This document shows, piece after piece, positions 9,472 through 17,002 of a stretch of DNA of 64,000 bases (position 1 is its first letter; every line of letters starts with the position of its first letter). The notes below the pieces were generated by a model. That model worked only from the letters and a program-made list of their open reading frames with translations, was not told the origin of the DNA and did no database searches. Position numbers and translations under genes: made by a program. The DNA is from Pseudozobellia thermophila (GTDB lineage Bacteria > Bacteroidota > Bacteroidia > Flavobacteriales > Flavobacteriaceae). The stretch lies in the NCBI RefSeq assembly GCF_900141855.1, contig NZ_FQYU01000003.1, positions 370,186 through 434,185 on the forward strand. The letters run 5' to 3'.

Positions 9472-10176
9472 ATGCTTATGAATAGGTATATCGGAACAAT
9501 GTTGGTGCTTTTTGGCACGACCTATATTTTTGCCCAAAACCGACCCCAGCCGCCCGAAGGCATGGTCTATGTGGAAGCCGGTAGCTTTATTATGGGGAGT
9601 ACGTATGGAGACCCCGACGAACGGCCGCGGCATATCGCCTATACAAAGGCCTTCTTTATCGACAAGTATGAAGTGAGCAATGCCGAGTTTGCCGAATTTG
9701 ACCCGACCTTTGAATTCCCTACTTCCAAAAAGGACAATGCGGCCATCGTAACCTGGTCGCAGGCCAATGCTTATGCCCAATGGGCCGGAAAGCGGCTTCC
9801 TACCGAAAAGGAATGGGAAAAGGCTGCGAGGGGCGTGGATGGACGGATTTTCCCCTGGGGAAATACCTACGACAATACCTATGTGGTATGGGATCAAAAA
9901 AGTACAAGGGGAACCTCGATAGCCAAACCTACCAGCCCCTATGGTTGCTATGATATGGCAGGCGGGGTATGGGAATGGACCGCGGATTGGTATAAACCCT
10001 ACCCGGGTAACGATGTGCCGATGGAACAATATGGCGAAACCTATAAGGTGATGCGGGGCGGTTCCAACTTTAACAACCATTCCTTTATACGCACTTCACA
10101 TAGGTATTACCTGTTGCCCGAAGATTTAAGGGCCTATCCCGTGGGATTTAGATGTGTTTTAGATGTTAAAAAATGA
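9472..10176 (+). CDS. Exported SUMF1/FGE-fold protein lacking FGE cysteines
   Basis: The 234-residue protein has a signal peptide ending at FAQ and a complete formylglycine-generating-enzyme-type (SUMF1) fold: GMVYVEAGSFIMGS, DKYEVSNAEF, AGKRLPTEKEWEKAARG, FPWGN, YDMAGGVWEWTADWY, MRGGSNF and VGFRCV. True FGEs carry a CHxSYC motif after RGGSY. Here the aligned stretch reads NNHSFI (about 201-206), so both catalytic cysteines are missing and sulfatase activation is unlikely. It is more probably a carbohydrate-binding or structural member of the fold. It lies between the toroid protein and a glycosidase-like gene, overlapping the latter by 4 bp, which implies one operon. Confidence 0.85.
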   Translation: MLMNRYIGTMLVLFGTTYIFAQNRPQPPEGMVYVEAGSFIMGSTYGDPDERPRHIAYTKAFFIDKYEVSNAEFAEFDPTFEFPTSKKDNAAIVTWSQANAYAQWAGKRLPTEKEWEKAARGVDGRIFPWGNTYDNTYVVWDQKSTRGTSIAKPTSPYGCYDMAGGVWEWTADWYKPYPGNDVPMEQYGETYKVMRGGSNFNNHSFIRTSHRYYLLPEDLRAYPVGFRCVLDVKK

Positions 10177-12521
10177 AACGGAACCCTATTGATATATCGC
10201 TTATGTCCAGATTTTTTCTGGTGCTCTTCGCCCTAGGGGCAATGGTGGCATGTACGGGCCCTTCCAACGATAACTTGGATTTGGCCGATGCCCGTTTTAT
10301 CGTTTCGCCCACCCTTGAAATTCCCTTTAGGGAAACGGTGGCCGAGGTTTTGACCGAAGAAGTTGAAAAACGGACCTCCCTAAAAATGGGGAAATCCCAA
10401 AATTGGGAGGGGGCCACATTGATCGTATTGGCCCTACAGGACGACCCCGAGGTATACGGTGTTCCATTGCCCGTGGCGGAAAAAAGGCTAAAGAATGAAG
10501 GGTATCGCATTCTTCATGGGAAGCATCAAGGGGGCGATGTACTGTGGGTCATAGGTGCCGACCCGCGCGGACTGCTCTACGGTATCGGTAAACTGCTGCG
10601 TTTGGCCCATATGGAGGAAGGAAGACTGCGGGTGCCAAAAGATTTGGATATATCCTCGTCGCCCGAATACGCGCTGCGCGGACATCAATTTGGGTATAGA
10701 AATACGGCCAATTCGTGGGATGCTTGGTCCGTTGAACAGTTCGACCAGCATTTTAGGGAGCAGGTATTGTTCGGGGCCAACAGCTTTGAGAATATCCCTT
10801 TTCAAGATCCAGAATCGAGCGTGCACTTTAAAATCGACCCTCGCGAGATGGAGGTGCGCATGAGCGAAATTTGTGCCAAATACGATGTAGATTATTGGGT
10901 CTGGACCCCCGCACCCGAAGATTTGAGCGAGGATGGGGCGCATGAAGAGGGATTGCGACAACAGGAAGCGTTCTATGCCCGATGCCCCAAACTTAACGGG
11001 GTTTTTGTGCCCGGCGGTGATCCAGGGGAAAATCATCCTTCCCGATTGATACCCTACCTCAAGGATTTGTCCGAAGTTCTAAAAAAATACCACCCCGATG
11101 CCGGAATATGGGTTTCCTTGCAGGGCTTTGACGAAGAAAAAACGGACTATTTTTTCGATTACTTAAAGACTACTGAGCCCGATTGGCTAAAGGGGCTGGT
11201 CAATGGCCCCAGTAGTCCGCCCTTGGAAATTGAACGGCAGCGGCTGCCCAAAAAATATCAATATCGGTTTTACCCCGATATAACACATACCGTTCGCTGC
11301 CATTATCCCGTAGAAAGGTGGGACCAGGCCTTTGCCCTGACCCTCGGCCGCGAGCCCTGTAATCCGCAACCCGAACAATACGCCAAGTATTTTCGTAGGG
11401 ATGTAGGGTATACCGATGGTTTTATTACCTACTCCGATGGGTCGCACGACGATGTCAACAAAGTAATCTGGAGTCAGTTGGGATGGGATTCGGCACAAGA
11501 TTTACGTCAAATTGTTCTTGAGTATTGCCGGTTCTTCTTCGGTCGGGAGGTGGCCCAAGAGGCTACGGAAGCGATTTTCGCCTTGGAAGATAATTGGGAC
11601 GGCCCCATTTTGGAGAACGGTGGAATTGCCGAAACCCTGGCGCTTTGGCAAAAACTGGAGGAACAATATCCCGCCCTGTCCGACAATTGGAGGTGGCAAC
11701 AGCTGGTCATGCGTGCTTACTACGATGCCTACATTAAAGAAAGGCTGGCCTATGAAAAAGGTCTTGAAACGAAAGCCAACGCCGTGCTTGCCCGCGCAAG
11801 GGAAATTGGGGCCGAACAGGCCATGGAGGAAGCCCTTGAACACCTCGAAAAAGCACAGACCGAGTTGGTGGCCCAAGATTTAAAACAAAAGGTTTTTGAA
11901 TATGCCGAAGCCCTTTTCCGGTCCATTGGTGCGCAGACCAGCGTGCCAAAATATAAGGCCCGCAGTGCCGAACGTGGGGCTGTTCTAGACTTTATCGATC
12001 ATCCCCTGAACAATCGATGGTGGCTCGAAGACGAATTTGAAAAGATCAAAAAGCTCGCTTCCGAAGAGGAAAAATTGGCCAGGCTCGAATTTATTCGAAC
12101 CTATGAATTTCCGGGGGAAGGGAGTTTTTACGATAACGTTTCGAGTGCCGATGCCCAACATGTAATTTCCGAAACCGATGATGCCATTGATTATCTTTGG
12201 GAAAATGAAGGGCTCAGTAGAAAACGCCTGTCTACCCAGCTGTTCCAGTTCTCACCGGTTTTGGTATATGATGGACTCGATGCCGGTTCGGATTACCTGA
12301 TACGGGTATCGGGCTATGGCGAGGCCCTGCTGAGGGCCAACGGGCAACGGTTGAAACCCACCAAATACGAAAAAGGGTTCGAGCAATTCAAAGAATTTCC
12401 CCTTCCGAAAGACCTGATCAAGGAAGGAAAATTAAAAATTACCTTTGATCAACCCGATGAAGCGCATTTAAATTGGAGAAAACAATCCAGGGTAACCGAC
12501 GTATGGCTTTTAAAACAATAA
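10173..12521 (+). CDS. Putative glycoside hydrolase lipoprotein, unclassified
   Basis: This 782-residue lipoprotein (lipobox GAMVACTG) has an N-terminal domain like those preceding GH20 and GH67 barrels; GYRILHGKH..LWVIGADPRGLLYGIGKLLRL is characteristic. A probable TIM barrel follows (about 160-440: RGHQFGYRNTANSWDAW, DVDYWVWTPAPED, GVFVPGGDPGENHPS, YTDGFITYSDGSHDD), then helices and a small C-terminal beta domain. Acidic residues in the EDL and PGGDPGE segments are candidate catalytic positions. I cannot place it in a numbered family. Start: the ATGA overlap with the preceding gene favours this ATG, although MSRFFLVLF ten residues later is also possible. Confidence 0.7.
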   Translation: MKRNPIDISLMSRFFLVLFALGAMVACTGPSNDNLDLADARFIVSPTLEIPFRETVAEVLTEEVEKRTSLKMGKSQNWEGATLIVLALQDDPEVYGVPLPVAEKRLKNEGYRILHGKHQGGDVLWVIGADPRGLLYGIGKLLRLAHMEEGRLRVPKDLDISSSPEYALRGHQFGYRNTANSWDAWSVEQFDQHFREQVLFGANSFENIPFQDPESSVHFKIDPREMEVRMSEICAKYDVDYWVWTPAPEDLSEDGAHEEGLRQQEAFYARCPKLNGVFVPGGDPGENHPSRLIPYLKDLSEVLKKYHPDAGIWVSLQGFDEEKTDYFFDYLKTTEPDWLKGLVNGPSSPPLEIERQRLPKKYQYRFYPDITHTVRCHYPVERWDQAFALTLGREPCNPQPEQYAKYFRRDVGYTDGFITYSDGSHDDVNKVIWSQLGWDSAQDLRQIVLEYCRFFFGREVAQEATEAIFALEDNWDGPILENGGIAETLALWQKLEEQYPALSDNWRWQQLVMRAYYDAYIKERLAYEKGLETKANAVLARAREIGAEQAMEEALEHLEKAQTELVAQDLKQKVFEYAEALFRSIGAQTSVPKYKARSAERGAVLDFIDHPLNNRWWLEDEFEKIKKLASEEEKLARLEFIRTYEFPGEGSFYDNVSSADAQHVISETDDAIDYLWENEGLSRKRLSTQLFQFSPVLVYDGLDAGSDYLIRVSGYGEALLRANGQRLKPTKYEKGFEQFKEFPLPKDLIKEGKLKITFDQPDEAHLNWRKQSRVTDVWLLKQ

Positions 12522-12578
12522 CCATTGGGTTCGCTACCTTTCGGAACGTATCGATCGAGGTTATAAAAACGGAAATAG

Positions 12579-13562
12579 ATGATAGACCAACCCCGCTCTA
12601 AAGAACCTTCGGATTTTTATATCGGCCTCGATATCGGGGGCACCAAATGTGCCGTAGTCTTGGGCGACCGTAATTTCAAGATCTACGAAAAAGTGTTTTT
12701 CGAAACAAAGGTATCGCGGGGCCCGGCCCTTATCATCGACGAGTTTAAAGGGCATGTCCATAAGCTTGTCGATAAATACGGGCGTGAAAAATTGGTGAAA
12801 ATCGGAATAAGCTGTGGCGGTCCGCTCGATTCTAAAAAGGGATTGATCAAATCGCCCCCAAACTTACCGGGCTGGGACGCCATTCCCATAGTCGATATCC
12901 TCGAGAAAGAGTTTCGGGTAGATGTGGCCATTCAAAACGACGCCAATGCCTGTGCCTTGGCCGAATGGATGATGGGGGCGGGTGTAGGAACCGAGAACAT
13001 GGTATTCCTGACCTTTGGAACGGGGATGGGGGCGGGACTCATCCTGAACGGCAAAATATACTCGGGAACCAATGACCTTGGGGGCGAGGTAGGCCATCTG
13101 CGTTTGGCCGATGACGGCCCTGTAGGCTTTGGAAAGGCGGGCTCCTTTGAAGGGTTTTGCAGTGGAGGGGGGATTGCGAAGTTGGCCAAAACAACCGTTG
13201 AACATAAACTTAAAAACGAGATAGCTGTTGGCTTTTGTCCAACAGTGGAGGGTATCGATGCCCTAACGGCCAAATCGGTTTTTACGGCCGCCCATAAGGG
13301 AGATGCCACGGCGCTGGAAATCGTAAGGATTTCGGCCTACTACCTCGGTAGGGCATTGGCCATACTGATCGATACCCTAAATCCCGAATGCATCGTTATC
13401 GGTAGCATTTACGCCAGAAACGAGGCTTTGTTAAGACCCCTGGTTTACGAAGTGCTCGAAAAAGAGGCCATTCCCGAAGCCCTTGGGGTATGTCGCATCC
13501 TACCGGCCAAATTGGGCGATAAAATTGGAGATTACGCCGCCTTGGGCGTGGCCATGCAGTAA
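12579..13562 (+). CDS. ROK-family sugar kinase
   Basis: The 327-residue cytoplasmic protein has the ROK phosphate-binding loop GLDIGGTKCAVVLGD (16-30), the sugar-site sequence QNDANACALAEW, the second ATP loop LTFGTGMGAGLI and GGEVGHLRL. The usual ROK zinc motif CxCGxxGCxE is absent; the equivalent stretch reads GFGKAGSFEGFCSGG. The protein therefore belongs to a ROK branch without the zinc cysteines. It should phosphorylate a hexose or N-acylhexosamine released by the neighbouring enzymes. The SIS isomerase gene follows after about 22 bp, suggesting consecutive steps on the same sugar. Confidence 0.9.
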   Translation: MIDQPRSKEPSDFYIGLDIGGTKCAVVLGDRNFKIYEKVFFETKVSRGPALIIDEFKGHVHKLVDKYGREKLVKIGISCGGPLDSKKGLIKSPPNLPGWDAIPIVDILEKEFRVDVAIQNDANACALAEWMMGAGVGTENMVFLTFGTGMGAGLILNGKIYSGTNDLGGEVGHLRLADDGPVGFGKAGSFEGFCSGGGIAKLAKTTVEHKLKNEIAVGFCPTVEGIDALTAKSVFTAAHKGDATALEIVRISAYYLGRALAILIDTLNPECIVIGSIYARNEALLRPLVYEVLEKEAIPEALGVCRILPAKLGDKIGDYAALGVAMQ

Positions 13563-13584
13563 ATGGTCGAATTCGAAAAAACTG

Positions 13585-14229
13585 ATGATCAATATGAGCA
13601 TAGAAAAAACCATAGAAAATGTAGTGCAGCGCTATCCAGAGCTTAAGAGCTGTAGTGGGGCAATAAAAAATGCCGGAGAGGCCCTGATTGAATGTTATCG
13701 CAACAGGGGCAAGTTATTGGTCTGTGGTAACGGGGGAAGCGCTTCCGATTCAGACCATATCGTGGGCGAGTTGATGAAGAGCTTTTCCAAAAAACGTCCT
13801 GTTGGCGATGCGGTCAAGGGAAAGTTGCAAGAGACTTCGGGCGAAAGGGGAGCGGTATTGGCATCACAACTCGAAAGAGGATTGCCGGCCATCTCTTTGA
13901 ATGCCCATGGCGGATTGATTTCGGCAATTGCCAACGATATTGGGGGCGATTTTGTCTTTGCACAGCAAGTGTTGGGCTACGGCCAAAAAAACGACGTTCT
14001 TTTGGCCATCAGTACCTCCGGGAATTCCGTAAATGTTTTGGATGCCTGCATTACGGCCAAGGCCCTGGGGATAAAGGTCATTGGCCTACTTGGTGAAACG
14101 GGGGGCAAGATCAAGGGCTTTTGTGATGTGCCGGTATGTGTGCCCGCTACTAATACGGCCGAGGTACAAGAGTTCCATTTGCCCGTATACCATGCCTTGT
14201 GCATTATGGTGGAAGAGACTTTCTTTTAA
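13585..14229 (+). CDS. SIS-domain sugar-phosphate isomerase, GmhA-like
   Basis: This is a 214-residue single-SIS-domain protein. The phosphosugar loop CGNGGSASDSDH (47-58) and the second loop ISTSGNSVNVLDA (142-154) match GmhA/DiaA-type isomerases, as does total length. The frame is open back to 13483 inside the kinase gene, but that extension is not protein-like. ATG 13585 or 13594 is the probable start. Its place directly after the ROK kinase suggests isomerisation or other conversion of the kinase product rather than lipopolysaccharide heptose synthesis. Confidence 0.85.
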   Translation: MINMSIEKTIENVVQRYPELKSCSGAIKNAGEALIECYRNRGKLLVCGNGGSASDSDHIVGELMKSFSKKRPVGDAVKGKLQETSGERGAVLASQLERGLPAISLNAHGGLISAIANDIGGDFVFAQQVLGYGQKNDVLLAISTSGNSVNVLDACITAKALGIKVIGLLGETGGKIKGFCDVPVCVPATNTAEVQEFHLPVYHALCIMVEETFF

Positions 14230-14293
14230 TTTAAAAGGATGTATATCCCCCAGGTTCTATGGAACTTAGTAAATAAAAACAGTATAGACGTAA

Positions 14294-15673
14294 ATGTGTA
14301 CATCGAAAATTTCCGCTTCCTCGTTGATTATCTTATTTTGCCTCCTGATGGCCTGCAAAGAACGTATGGAAACCAAAAGCAAAACAATGGTTGAAAAACA
14401 GATTACCTTCAACGCAAAGACCCATGCATTGGACAACAACGACAATTTTTCCCCCGACGGGCGTTTTTTGTGCTACGATACGCGCTATATGGTATTCAAT
14501 ACCAACTTGGCCAATTGCAAATCCATTGAAAAAGTGAACATCGCCACCGGTGAGGAAACCGTGTTGTGGCAGCCGGAATCGGTTTCTGGGGAAAATGGGG
14601 CACCCGGAGTGGCCGCGGTTTCATATCACCCTACCGAAAATAAGGTAATCTTTATTCATGGCCCCCGATTGGACGAGGTTGGGGAAAGGGGCTACTACGG
14701 CATACGGAACAGAAACGGTGCCATTGTGAGTGCGGATGGAAGCGGAGTGTTTTCATTGGCCGACTTTAGGGATGTGGCCACCGATAGACCCACCACCCCG
14801 GGAGCGCACCGTGGGGGTACGCACCGGCACGAATATTCGAGGAACGGTAAACGTATCGGCTTTACCTACGACGATTATTTGCAACAGGAATACGATCGTA
14901 CCATAGGCTATATGGAAGTAAACAAAAAGGCCCCGGAAGGTTTTGACCATTATTTTGCGGTATTGTTGAAACCGGTCAAAAAAGGCGAATCAAAACCGGG
15001 GGAAATCGAAAAGGCCTATGGCGATTCATGGGTCGATTCCTTGGGAACGAAAAGGGCCTTTATCGGTAAGGTACGGGCCGAAAACGGCGTTGATTACCAA
15101 ACTTCCCTCTTTGTGGCCGAAATACCCGATTCGGTCGATATTACAACGGCCTATTCGGGTGATGCCGATAATTATCCTGAACCTCCAAAAGGCATCAAAA
15201 TAAAAAGATTGACCCATAGTACCCGTGATGAGGGTATTGTGAGGGGCTCCTACTCGGGCCGACGTATCGCCTACCTATCGGAAGATGAAAGAGGCATATT
15301 GCAGGTCTTTGTTATTCCGGTCGATGGTTCCGATCTTCCCGACGATTCAAAAAAAAGACCGGTGCAGGTGAGCCATTATACCGAGGATGCAGGCTATATT
15401 AGATGGCATCCTTCCGATCAGTGGTTGTTTTCCATTAGTGGCGGAAAGGTCTATGCCAGTTATGTGGGGGGCAGGGAGGCTTTCGGAAAAACGATTTTAT
15501 TGACTCCCGATGACCTACAGCGGGAAGCCCTTGTGGTTTCCCCTGACGGAAAAATGCTGGCCTATAACGTCGATATGCCAAATACCAGCGTTTCACGCAT
15601 TATCGACGGTAAACCGAACAACCTATACAAGCAGATCTTCGTTTTGGGCCTGCAGGATGCCCTGACCTATTAA
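14294..15673 (+). CDS. TolB-like DUF3748 lipoprotein (YidR-related)
   Basis: The 459-residue lipoprotein (lipobox LLMACKE) carries the DUF3748 beta-propeller: NFSPDGRFLCYDTR near the start, GAHRGGTHRHEYSRNGKRIGFTYDD in the middle and EDAGYIRWHPSDQWLFSISGG near the end. E. coli YidR belongs to the same family and, as far as I know, has no proven activity. The several conserved histidines in the GTHRHE segment could bind metal or form an active site. The gene lies between the kinase/isomerase pair and a sugar MFS transporter, so a periplasmic role in handling the same sugar is likely. Confidence 0.82.
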   Translation: MCTSKISASSLIILFCLLMACKERMETKSKTMVEKQITFNAKTHALDNNDNFSPDGRFLCYDTRYMVFNTNLANCKSIEKVNIATGEETVLWQPESVSGENGAPGVAAVSYHPTENKVIFIHGPRLDEVGERGYYGIRNRNGAIVSADGSGVFSLADFRDVATDRPTTPGAHRGGTHRHEYSRNGKRIGFTYDDYLQQEYDRTIGYMEVNKKAPEGFDHYFAVLLKPVKKGESKPGEIEKAYGDSWVDSLGTKRAFIGKVRAENGVDYQTSLFVAEIPDSVDITTAYSGDADNYPEPPKGIKIKRLTHSTRDEGIVRGSYSGRRIAYLSEDERGILQVFVIPVDGSDLPDDSKKRPVQVSHYTEDAGYIRWHPSDQWLFSISGGKVYASYVGGREAFGKTILLTPDDLQREALVVSPDGKMLAYNVDMPNTSVSRIIDGKPNNLYKQIFVLGLQDALTY

Positions 15674-15720
15674 GCCCATATCGGGCATAGGCCAAAATAC
15701 AATAACCTAAACCTAGAGAA

Positions 15721-16953
15721 TTGAAAAACCAGACTTCGACCAACCGCTACAGAGGTGCCTTTGCCCTTATGACCACCCTTTTTTTTATCTGGGGGGCCAT
15801 TGTCTCATTGAATGATATTTTGATTCCCCATTTCAAGGGGCTGTTCAACATGAACTATACGGAGACCATGTTGATCCAGTTCTGTTTTTTCGGCGCCTAT
15901 TTTTTAATGGCGGTTCCGGCAAGCCTGCTAATTGAGCGTATCGGATATAAAAAGGGAATTTCCGCCGGATTGCTGACCATTGGTTTGGGGGCACTGTTGT
16001 TCCTGCCTGCCTCATGGACGGTTTCGTATCCCTTGTTTTTATTCGGACTGTTTACCATGGCTACGGGAAGTGTAATTCTTCAAGTGGTGGCCAATCCCTA
16101 TGTGATTATCCTAGGTAAACCCGAAACCGCCTCGAGTCGCCTGAATTTGGCCCAGGGCATTAATTCTTTGGCGACTACGCTTGCCCCATTGGCCGGCGGT
16201 TTTTTGATATTGGGGCATTACAATACCTCTAAGGAAGCGGCCGCCGCCGTTGAAGGTCCCTATCTGGGCCTTGCTATTTTCGCTTTCTTGATCGCAGTTG
16301 TTTTCTTTTTTCTAAAGCTGCCCAAGGTATTGGAAACCGATGGCGTTAAGGTAAGGGGAAACGTGTTGAAATTTAGGCAACTGCGATTGGGTGCCATCGC
16401 CTTGATGTTGTACGTGGGGGCCGAGGTGGCCATTGGTAGTTTTATCGTAAACTTTTTGGGGGAGCCGAACATTGCCGGTCTTGCCGAGAAAGAGGCCGCT
16501 ACCTATATTCCGCTCTATTGGGGCGGGTTGATGATTGGCCGTTTTTTGGGGTCGGCCATCCTGCAAAAGGCCAGTGCGCAAAAGGTATTGTGTGTGTCGG
16601 CCCTGGCCTCTGTGTTGCTGCTTGCCGTAACCATACTTACCAACGGTTATGTGGCCATGTGGGCCATGCTGGTCGTGGGCCTGTTCAACTCGATCATGTG
16701 GTCCAATATTTTTACATTGGCCGTAAACGGTCTTGGGAAATACACCAATAAGGCCTCGGGTATTTTGGTGATGGCTCCGGTCGGAGGGGCCCTATTGCCG
16801 TTATTGCAAGGTGTTCTGGCCGATATGCCGGCCATTGGGCTCCACCTATCCTACATCCTACCGCTTTCGTGCTATGCATTTATCATTTACTATGCGGTAA
16901 ACGGCCATAAGCCCGGTGCCAATGAATTGGCACAAGTAGAGGCGGGACATTAA
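15721..16953 (+). CDS. Sugar MFS transporter, FucP/NagP type
   Basis: This 410-residue protein has 12 predicted transmembrane helices and the FucP-family signatures FFIWGAIVSLNDILIPHFKG, QFCFFGAYFLMAVPAS and QVVANPYVIILGKPETASSRLNLAQGINSL. The family moves fucose, glucose/galactose or N-acetylglucosamine by proton symport. It starts with TTG; no in-frame ATG lies before the first helix. It closes a plus-strand run with ROK kinase, SIS isomerase and the DUF3748 protein, so it probably brings in the sugar those enzymes use. Confidence 0.93.
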   Translation: MKNQTSTNRYRGAFALMTTLFFIWGAIVSLNDILIPHFKGLFNMNYTETMLIQFCFFGAYFLMAVPASLLIERIGYKKGISAGLLTIGLGALLFLPASWTVSYPLFLFGLFTMATGSVILQVVANPYVIILGKPETASSRLNLAQGINSLATTLAPLAGGFLILGHYNTSKEAAAAVEGPYLGLAIFAFLIAVVFFFLKLPKVLETDGVKVRGNVLKFRQLRLGAIALMLYVGAEVAIGSFIVNFLGEPNIAGLAEKEAATYIPLYWGGLMIGRFLGSAILQKASAQKVLCVSALASVLLLAVTILTNGYVAMWAMLVVGLFNSIMWSNIFTLAVNGLGKYTNKASGILVMAPVGGALLPLLQGVLADMPAIGLHLSYILPLSCYAFIIYYAVNGHKPGANELAQVEAGH

Positions 16954-17002
16954 GCCGGTAGGGAGAAAGACAAAAAGGGGGCTGCCCTGTCCCTACTCGG
17001 CC
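16954..17002. terminator. Possible bidirectional terminator hairpin
   Basis: GCCGGTAGGGA at 16954-16964 can pair with TCCCTACTCGGC near 16990-17001 with one bulge, between two convergent genes. It overlaps the last codons of the minus-strand gene and lacks a strong T-run, so it is only a candidate. Confidence 0.35.

Noticed and set aside
9067..10080. A 337-codon antisense frame spanning two genes
   Set aside because: It is antisense to two well-supported genes (toroid and SUMF1 proteins) and has the Gly/Pro/His-rich look of an antisense shadow.
9472..10176. Active formylglycine-generating enzyme for sulfatases
   Set aside because: Both catalytic cysteines are missing and no sulfatase gene is present.
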